Of a DNA stretch of 64,000 nucleotides, positions 56,881 to 64,000 are shown one piece after another. The position numbers and the translations under genes were made by a program. The stretch covers positions 51,455,061 to 51,519,060 of the forward strand of contig OX638369.1 of NCBI GenBank assembly GCA_951812925.1, in the 5' to 3' direction. The stretch's first letter is position 1. Every line of letters starts with the position of its first letter. The notes below the pieces were generated by a model. The model made no database searches and was not told the DNA's origin. It saw nothing but the letters and a program-made list of their open reading frames with translations. The DNA is from Calliopum simillimum. Taxonomy: Eukaryota; Arthropoda; Insecta; Diptera; Lauxaniidae.

Positions 56881-57914
56881 GTTCCATTGATCATAGGACA
56901 ACATTTAAAACGTTACATCAATGAAACTTTAAAATTTTTTCAAATAAACTTTTAAAAACTTTACAAAAACCAGTTTTGTTCCGAATTGAGTATATGCATG
57001 TATTGGCCCAAGGGAAAGAAAACTACCCCAACCGTAAATTGTTTGAGATATCCAAAAAATTACAGCGGATTTTTTTGATTAGGCCCAAATTTGCCTGTAT
57101 TCTAAAATTCACAAAAAATTTCAATGGAATCGGGTACCGTGCCGATTTGGGTTAAGTAACGAGGATATTAATTAAAAGCTAAATCTGACGTAGGTATGAG
57201 TTTTTAAATTTTTTTTAACTAAGATCTTTCGCTTTGACTTGGACTTTAACCTTCAAAAGAGTTTTTACAAGAAGCTCAGACATCATTAAAATCAAAATTT
57301 TCCCGTATATAAGTACCTATTTGTATGCACAAATATGAACAATTTCATATAATTTTCAATGCATATAATTCTCAATGCAAATAAATGTGGTATTTCCTTA
57401 TATTTGCAGAAACATTTATTTATTTATGTACATGTATTTTGATGAAATTTAAGATATCGCTTAAGGAGCTATTATCTCAAACTTACGCTACAGCCACTCA
57501 CATACATTAATCCCACCTGCAGTCAGGTTGAATGAATGCATCACTCATAAGAGGCCACAACAAACCACCACAGCAGCCTTGACGTAAGTCTCAATGCCGG
57601 ATGTCAGTGCAACATTAAAATGCATAACGTAATTTCCGGCAACAAAGACACACAGACAGACAAATACATAGATAGCGAGAGAAACATAAAGATTGCTTTG
57701 TATACCAGCGGAATCGGTCTTCGGTATAAGACCCCATACCCCCAGTATTGTCATGAAAACCTCCTGTGATTTTATGAAGATGAATCGCGAACGCATTAAC
57801 AATAATACGATGAGAGTGTGTTTTTTTTTCTTCTTTCTTTATTTTCCTTTTATTTATATATTTATATTTCCGACTTGTATAATCCTTTGTAAATTACACC
57901 ACTTAAGCGAGTTA
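56881..57914. other. Stretch with no gene seen
   Basis: Plain AT-rich sequence up to the probable end of the errantivirus. The minus frame at 57545..57802 has a hydrophobic stretch but no recognisable family, and I do not support it as a gene. Confidence 0.35.
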
Positions 57915-58216
57915 ACTTTATATTAATTACGATTTATTTTTATTTATTTTTTTATTTTTAAACTAATTTTACAAGCTAAACTTAAAACAAAACTTAACTC
58001 TACTGAAGTTAAATTGAATCTGTTCTTTCTGAAGAATACATAAAATATATTGAGTGACTTTTAATAATTTTCTTTTGTTTTATTTTCTTTGTTTTTTTTT
58101 ATTCGTACCATATCAAAGTGATATGATACTCAAAGCAAATCGTACCACGGATGTGTAGCAGACGCTTGGTCAGCATTTTGCTGCTGTAAATTCTGAAGAA
58201 ATATTAATATTTTTGT
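57915..58216 (-). other. 3' non-coding end, probable 3' LTR, of the errantivirus
   Basis: On the minus strand about 300 bases follow env, with a GCTGACCAAGCGTCTGCTAC stretch, a palindrome (ATATCACTTTGATAT) and AATAAA signals, ending near AAAGTTAAC. Errantivirus LTRs often have AGTTAAC-like ends. The 5' LTR is outside the window, so the limits cannot be checked here. Confidence 0.4.
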
Positions 58217-59779
58217 TTATTGCGACACCGAAATGTGTGGTGCCAGCTCGGTAGGAATCGTTAACATCTGTTTCGTTAACTCTTCCCCCTTTAAATGTGG
58301 ACGTCCTCGTTCACCTTTGGAATTCTCCGTTAGTATTTCTTGAAATCTTTCCTTATGATCATTTTCTGTAGATTTTAAATTTACTGTTTTTGATATATTG
58401 CATAATTTTCGCTTTATAAGGAGGCATCCCAGAATTATGATAACCACTGTTATGAGCGATGAATTTGTATAAAACTTCCACTCTATATCTTCGTTTATCA
58501 ATTCTATTTTTTCTGTGTTGTTCATATTTAACTCCTTCATGAGTTCGAGGGACAGTATTTCTTGAGTTGATGAGTAGATTTCTTTTGTTTGAACAACGGC
58601 TGGCATTGGTTCGAGCATCACTTTATTGGAGGAGATGTATTCTTCATTGTTTACAATTACTGTGAGATTTTCATATTGTATGATGAATGTTCCGGTCAGA
58701 TTAATGCTTTCGTTGTCAATTTTAATTGATCCATTAAAATTATTTAAAAGAAGAGTACCGGGGCTAAGTTCCTCTATCATTGGAATATGCTGGTTATTCG
58801 TTATCGAACATGAAGTCGTTTTTCCTTGTAAAAGTTGTACGGTGCAGCTATCTTTATTTAATGTAACAATACTATTCTTGTTGCAAATAGATAAATTATT
58901 AAAAGTCTTACAATTTTGTGTTATTCCGTAAATTTCATTATTACATCTTATGATATTTTCATATGGTATTTTCATAATGATTTTATTTCTTTTTATTGGT
59001 TTTAATTTTATTACCTTACAATTTTCTTTATTTGTAATAGGCAAATTAATAAGAAACATTATATTGGTTGTATTTGATGCAACCTTTACTTCGGCAAATT
59101 GAAGTGATTCTTCTATATTTATAATGGGTATTTTATCATTTTCAATAACTTTTTCCAATTCAAAGATTTCCTTATTTGATAACAAAAATGAGTTTATAAT
59201 GTTGGCCTTTGCCCAATTAATTCCATTTTCAATGTTTGTTATTTCATTTCTTAACATTTGTAACTTAAATTTCAAATTCATTCCTATAACTAATTGTGCA
59301 GTATCACTGCTCTTAAAAAATGATATAATTCTATTATTACTTTTTGTTATGTTATTCATTCTTTCAATTAAATTTTTATTAATAACAACTTGTTCGTTAT
59401 TATTGTCTAACAACTTGTTTATATAACTTTGAATAACGATAAGGTCATGGTGGTCAGGACTTCCTGCCAACCATTTCCATGCCTTTCCTAGTTCATCTAG
59501 GGCTCTTTTATTGGTTTTTGTTGGTCGGATGCGATTAATACAGGATTCAATTTGAGTTATTTCTTGCTGGATGAAAGGAAGGAAGGGATTGTTGATGTGG
59601 ATATCGGTGTTGACAAAACTTGTTAAATTTTTTAAACTTTCTTCGTAGGTTGCCATTTCTATAACGTGGATTAATTTAAAAGTTCCCTTTTGGATCTTAG
59701 AAATTCCGATTTCGAAGGTTACTATTGGAGAATTCGTATAATCCAAAATCCGATATTCAGCTCTGCATAGAGCGAACAA
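58217..59779 (-). CDS. env: Errantivirus envelope protein (F-like)
   Basis: This is the envelope-like glycoprotein of a gypsy-group insect endogenous retrovirus. The frame has a basic site of furin type ending in TNKR, followed by ALDELGKAWKWLAGSPDHHD, the position of the cleavage and fusion region in errantivirus and baculovirus F-like proteins. Near the C terminus a membrane segment (SSLITVVIIILGCLLI) precedes a cytoplasmic tail. Several N-x-S/T sites are present. In this family env is made from a spliced mRNA, and a good acceptor (ACATTTCAG, AG at 59784..59785) lies just after the pol stop, so the true first exon lies elsewhere. The first in-frame ATG is at 59656. No stop interrupts the frame. 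Confidence 0.8.
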   Translation of the reverse strand: MFALCRAEYRILDYTNSPIVTFEIGISKIQKGTFKLIHVIEMATYEESLKNLTSFVNTDIHINNPFLPFIQQEITQIESCINRIRPTKTNKRALDELGKAWKWLAGSPDHHDLIVIQSYINKLLDNNNEQVVINKNLIERMNNITKSNNRIISFFKSSDTAQLVIGMNLKFKLQMLRNEITNIENGINWAKANIINSFLLSNKEIFELEKVIENDKIPIINIEESLQFAEVKVASNTTNIMFLINLPITNKENCKVIKLKPIKRNKIIMKIPYENIIRCNNEIYGITQNCKTFNNLSICNKNSIVTLNKDSCTVQLLQGKTTSCSITNNQHIPMIEELSPGTLLLNNFNGSIKIDNESINLTGTFIIQYENLTVIVNNEEYISSNKVMLEPMPAVVQTKEIYSSTQEILSLELMKELNMNNTEKIELINEDIEWKFYTNSSLITVVIIILGCLLIKRKLCNISKTVNLKSTENDHKERFQEILTENSKGERGRPHLKGEELTKQMLTIPTELAPHISVSQ

Positions 59780-59798
59780 AAATCTGAAATGTGTAAAT

Positions 59799-62700
59799 TC
59801 AATTCCGAATTAAACTTTTGTGAATTATGTTCCCTTTCATTGTTAAAACTGTGCTTGGATTGTTTTCTTTAACTATTTCTTTTCTATATCTCGCTGAACC
59901 TTTATTTCTCGGTTTTTTATCTCTTCTCACATAAATGACTTGTCCTTCAATATAATCTTTATATGAATCCCGATCTCTGTTGTGGTAGTTTAAATCTGCT
60001 TCTTGTTTTTTCGTTAGGTTCCCTATATTGTTTTGTCTAAATTGCTCTAAAAGTTCCTGGTCAGTTGTTACTCTTGTGCCAAAAAATGCTTCTATAGGTC
60101 TTGCATGCGTCGTAGAGTGAATGGAATTGTTATATTTATAGAGTGTTTGGTGTAAAAGGTCAGAAAATGAGGAAAATGTTTTTTCCGCCTTGACGCATCG
60201 TAACATTTCGCTAAGGGTAGAATGAAACCTTTCCACTTGTCCATTGACAGTGCTTACATATGGAGGGGCTCTAAAGATCTCTATTCCAAATTGGTCTTCT
60301 AGCATAAATTTTATCGGGGCTGCTGCTAATGATTTCTCGTTGTCAATAACAATACTTTTTGGGAAACCAAATGCTGTAACTAATTCTCTTAGAGGTTCTT
60401 TAATATCTTCCACCGCTCGTGAATTTACTATTTTTGCCATTGCATATTTTGAAAACTTGTCGATAGCTGTTAATATCTTTTTATTGTCCATATAGTATAA
60501 ATCTATATGCACTATCTGTCCTGGGAATTGAGGGATTGGAGTAGCTTTAAGTATTGGCTTATTCGGGTGTCTTTCGTACTTTTGCTCTTTGCAGATACTA
60601 CATTGCATTACTAGTCTATTAATTTTTGTTTGCATATTGGGGAAATAAAATTTCTTTAAGAGTTGTACTTTGTTTTCTCTACTATTCCTATGGGCTCGTT
60701 TATGTTCCTTTAATATTTCAGTCTCCTGTGCTGTTTCGTCAGTGAGATCAATAATTTTATCTCGTGCATATCTGATTTTGTAATTCCTAAAATAAGTTGG
60801 ATAAATTTCCTGGATTTTTCCCAAAGTTCTATCGTCAGTGTAGATTCCATTAACTACAGATGGGTTCAAGGATTTTTTTAGAACACTAATAAGATCTTGT
60901 TGTGAATATTCTGTTTGGGTTATAGTGTGCCTATGATATGTAGGAAAAACAATTTCAAATTTGTAAGTAGGATCATTGTCTAAGTTCAAAAATATTTGGT
61001 TTTTGAAAACGTTTATAGGTGCGTTTGCAAATTGAATTAGATTATGTGATGAACTCTCATCACTATGTTGGGTAGCTGTCAAAGAATTAATTTGCGGTGG
61101 TCTGGAAAGGGCGTCAGCAACAACATTTGTTTTGCCTGGTTTGTATTGAAGAACATAATTATATTCTTCCAATGTCGCTTTCCACCTTTTCATTTTGCTA
61201 TTATTGTTTTTATTGCTAAGAGCATATGTCAATGGTTGGTGATCTGTTACTATTTTGACTCTAGCTGAACCATATAAATAATTTCTTAAGTTATTCAAAG
61301 CCCAAATTATCGCGAGCATTTCTTTTTCATTCGTCGCATAATTTTCTTCGGCTTTATTTAATGTTCTTGAAATAAAAGCTATTGGTCGGTCGTCTTGGGA
61401 TAAGACAGCACCAATTGCATAGTTTGATGCGTCCGTGGTCAAAGTAAATTCTTTGCGAAAATCGGGATAAGCTAGTATAATATCTTGACTGATTAATGAG
61501 TTTTTTATTTTATCAAATGATTCAATGGCAACATCATCGAGAAAGATTTCTTTTTTCTTTGATTGATTCTTAGGCATATTGCCATCTTCCCCCCTTAAAA
61601 GGGCTGTCAGGGGTTTTGCTATTTTTGAATAATCTTGTATAAACCGACGGTAATAACCGGACAGACCTAAAAATGATCTAAGATCTCTGACGGTTTTTGG
61701 TTTCGGGAAATTAAGTATAGCTTCTATTTTTTTCGGATTTGTCTTAATACCGTTATCTGATATAATAAAACCTAAGAATTCAACTTGTGTTTTGAGAAAT
61801 TCACATTTGTCTAGTTGAACTTTCATATTTGATTCCTCCAAAGTTCGAAATACTTTCGCTACATTTTGAAGATGTTCCTCTTCATTCTTTCCGAAAATGA
61901 GTATGTCGTCTATATAGACGTAACATATTTTCCCTATATGCTCTCGTAAAATATCGTCTAGAGTTCGTTGAAAAATGGAGGGAGCATTTTTGAGTCCGAA
62001 TGGGAGTCTAGTGAATTCGTATTTTCCATTACACACGGAAAATGAAGTTTTTTCAACGTCCTTCTCTTTTAATGGTATTTGGTGGAATCCACTCTTGAGG
62101 TCGATGACCGAAAATAGTTTATTGTTCCCAAGTTGTGTCAAAACATCATTAATCTCGGGTATGGGATATCTATCTGCTATCGTTACTTGATTTAGTTTCC
62201 GATAGTCTATCACGAGCCTAAATTTCCTTATTCCGGAAGAATCTATTTTTTTGGGTACAACCCAAACTGGAGAGTTATATGGCGACCGAGAAGGTCGTAT
62301 AATGCCATTAGAGAGTAATTCATTGATTTGTTTCTCTACCTCGTCTTTGAGGGCAACTGGGTAAGGGTAACTTTTCGAATAAACGGGATCTTCCGTTGAA
62401 GTTCTAATTTCACCTTTTACTCTGGTTGTGTACGTCAGTTTTTCATCTGGTTCTAAAAATAATTTACGGAATCTTCTTGTGAGTTCCTTAATTGATTCTT
62501 TTTGTTTTTCCGTCATATGATCCGTTTTGATAGAAATATTATTAACATCTTGTGAAATCTGTTGATGTATTTTAATTTTTCTACCATTTTTAATAAGCAT
62601 ATAATTATATTCGGTGTATATAATTGCGGATAATTGCTTAAGGCTGTCATTTCCTATTATTGCATGGAAGGATTTAAGTGTTGGGAGTAAAAAGAATTTA

Positions 62701-62926
62701 ATTGGAGTGCTAGGTTCACCGAAAAGATTTGCATAAACATGATGTGAGATTTGAATTGGCCCTCCTATTGAGTTGGCAAAAAATATTTCATCATTTTCCT
62801 TTGGGTTTTTTATTAAATTTGTCTGAATGTAGTTCTTGTTGGAACCTGTGTCTATTAGTATCTTTATAATATTTCCGTTATCTAGCTTGCATTTTATAAA
62901 GGGTAATGATGATTGGTTTAACCTAA
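59799..62926 (-). CDS. pol: Errantivirus pol: protease, RT, RNase H, integrase
   Basis: The frame is open from the gag end at about 62926 to 59799, though the first ATG is only at 62600, because Pol is made by frameshifting from Gag. The protease site (ILIDTGSNKNY) is coded near 62850. Reverse transcriptase motifs are FRLVIDYRKLN, VIDLKSGFHQIPL, RLPFGLKNAPSIFQ and CYVYIDDILIF. RNase H has TTDASNYAIGAVL and NEKEMLAIIWALNN. Integrase has an HHCC finger ending CSICKEQKY, and D,D,E motifs in HIDLYYMD, IVIDNEKS and NGQVERFHSTL. The closest known relatives are the 17.6/297/Tom group. No stop or shift is seen, so this copy could be intact within the window. Confidence 0.92.
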
Positions 62927-64000
62927 AAAATGTATATCTGTATATTCTTCTGTTTGCAATTGTTGGACTTCCTGAACTTGTTGCACAACTTGCTCTGGAA
63001 TTTCTCTCATATAACTTTCTAAATTTTGTTCATAAAAATTATTGGTATTTGCCAATTGCGGTGGATATTCTGAATTTGTTTCGACATGATGAATTTGATC
63101 GTTGTTATTATCCACCAGATTTGATGGATGCTGTTGTTGAGTTTGAAAGTTATTTTGTGTGGTTTGTTCATAAATGTAATTGTTTGGAATTGGGAGTGGA
63201 TGTTGTGGATAAACATGGAAATTCCTTTGCAACTTCGGTTGTTGCTGAAAATGTTGCGTAGGTTGTAAAGGCCTTTTCCCTTGAAATTGATTAGGTCTTG
63301 GATTGTTCATATAGTTAACATTTCGGGTTTTAATAGTTTGGTCAATTTCCATAGGTTCGGGTCTAGGTAGAGGTTTGGGTGCAAAAGGACGTGGTGGTGG
63401 TTGGTTATAAGCATAATTTTGTCTTATTTGTTGTGGTATAAAATTGGGATAATGGTATTGTTGGATTGGGTTAACTGGATAACGTTGGTTTGGAATAGAA
63501 TTTTGTGGGAAATATGTGAGTTGTGGATAAAATGGTGTGCGTTGGATTTGGTTAACTGGATAATGTTGGTTTGGAATAGAATTTTGTGGGAAATATGTGA
63601 GTTGTGGGTAGAATGGTGTGCGTTGGATTTGGTGGCTACGTCGTGGGGGTAATGGTGGTTGAGAAGGTGTGTTGTATTTCTTTGTGTTAGTGTTTACATT
63701 GTGGGCGTAATTCGCTCTAAAATCTTGATTTTCTAATTTTTGGCACAAATAAAGAGCTTGAGGTAAATCTGCAGGCTCTCTCATTCCTAAAAGTCTGGGC
63801 ATGTCTCCGTTGAGACCTCTAATGAAAGTGTCGAGGGCTTTGTCTCTATAAGTCTTTGATAAAATATTCATAGCTTCGGTACCTACTTCAAGGGACGCGA
63901 GTTTATTTAAAATAAGAGATAGGCATGAATAAACTTGCTGGTAGAATTCCTGCACAGTTTGCCTATTTTGGACAAGAGATGTCATTTGATATTCCAAAGT
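62918..64000 (-). CDS. gag: Errantivirus gag, 3' part (start outside window)
   Basis: The frame continues past the right window edge; the ATG at 63997 is not necessarily the start. The capsid part has a helical region with DKALDTFIRGLNGDMPRLLG, typical of errantivirus Gag. It is followed by a long P-, Q- and N-rich tail without CCHC knuckles, as usual in this group. A 27-residue unit (QIQRTPFYPQLTYFPQN...) is repeated in tandem, coded at about 63463..63635. The frame ends at 62918..62920, one codon after a -1 slippery heptamer. Gag assembles the particle and carries Pol as a fusion. Confidence 0.85.
   Translation of the reverse strand, partial: TLEYQMTSLVQNRQTVQEFYQQVYSCLSLILNKLASLEVGTEAMNILSKTYRDKALDTFIRGLNGDMPRLLGMREPADLPQALYLCQKLENQDFRANYAHNVNTNTKKYNTPSQPPLPPRRSHQIQRTPFYPQLTYFPQNSIPNQHYPVNQIQRTPFYPQLTYFPQNSIPNQRYPVNPIQQYHYPNFIPQQIRQNYAYNQPPPRPFAPKPLPRPEPMEIDQTIKTRNVNYMNNPRPNQFQGKRPLQPTQHFQQQPKLQRNFHVYPQHPLPIPNNYIYEQTTQNNFQTQQQHPSNLVDNNNDQIHHVETNSEYPPQLANTNNFYEQNLESYMREIPEQVVQQVQEVQQLQTEEYTDIHFLG
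62924..62930 (-). promoter_or_regulatory. -1 frameshift slippery heptamer between gag and pol
   Basis: On the minus strand T TTT TTA sits in the gag frame. A one-base backward slip puts ribosomes into the pol frame, which is open on both sides of this point. The gag stop follows after one more codon. This matches known -1 frameshift signals and explains why pol lacks a start codon near its 5' end. Confidence 0.8.

Noticed and set aside
57545..57802. Minus-strand frame with hydrophobic stretch
   Set aside because: No family likeness, no start or splice evidence, and the DNA shows nothing beyond chance composition.
62836..63652. Plus-strand frames over errantivirus gag
   Set aside because: Antisense shadows of the P/Q/N-rich gag tail.
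1..64000. CRISPR array, bacterial operon or rRNA genes
   Set aside because: The regular repeats are satellites, MITEs or LTRs with target duplications. Gene structure with introns and the transposon content are eukaryotic.

Overview
The window reads as AT-rich insect nuclear DNA, most likely from a fly (Diptera). The evidence is a three-exon host gene with very short introns, TA-flanked Tc1/mariner elements, a CR1-like LINE, a Ulysses/Osvaldo-like LTR element with very long LTRs, and an errantivirus (gypsy-type) element. I cannot name the species. There is no bacterial gene organisation, no rRNA and no CRISPR array.

The only host genes I can support are three tandem, same-strand copies of a polypeptide N-acetylgalactosaminyltransferase (Pgant/GALNT family) gene. 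Copy A (1..1333) is cut by the window edge. Copy B (20157..22020) and copy C (30877..32740) are complete, each 582 codons in three exons with introns of 65 and 50 bp. Copies B and C share about 1.3 kb of upstream sequence, and all three copies share a downstream block. The duplicated unit therefore included flanks, which transposons later expanded. The copies differ mostly by amino-acid-changing substitutions in one catalytic loop and in the lectin domain.

Between A and B (1334..20156) lie a palindromic MITE, a foldback element with satellite-like units, a dimeric element carrying tRNA-like modules, Tc1-like relics, a 776-bp MITE, a solo LTR with its own nested insert, and a 4.7-kb TIR-flanked insertion just upstream of copy B. 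That last insertion holds a mariner relic and an apparently intact DD37D-type Tc1/mariner transposon. Between B and C lie a second foldback, a roughly 3-kb TIR element containing a LINE RNase H remnant, and a 1.6-kb near-perfect hairpin element.

Downstream of copy C there is a deep nest. The shared downstream repeat was interrupted by a nearly full-length CR1-like LINE (about 35235..52258). The LINE was in turn interrupted by a 574-bp MITE, a 10.1-kb Ulysses/Osvaldo-like retrotransposon on the minus strand (38904..48999) and a 1.26-kb hAT-type element (49185..50445). Each LINE insertion has matching target-site duplications, and the LINE reading frame resumes exactly across them. The LTR element has nearly identical LTRs, a tRNA-Lys(CTT) primer-binding site and, unusually, a RING-H2 finger upstream of gag. 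It also has three in-frame stop codons.

From 53.4 kb to about 57.9 kb there are RTE-type LINE fragments, a tandem repeat of about 180 bp and sequence in which I see no gene. The right end (about 57.9 kb to the window edge) is an errantivirus on the minus strand with partial gag, a canonical -1 slippery heptamer, pol and env.
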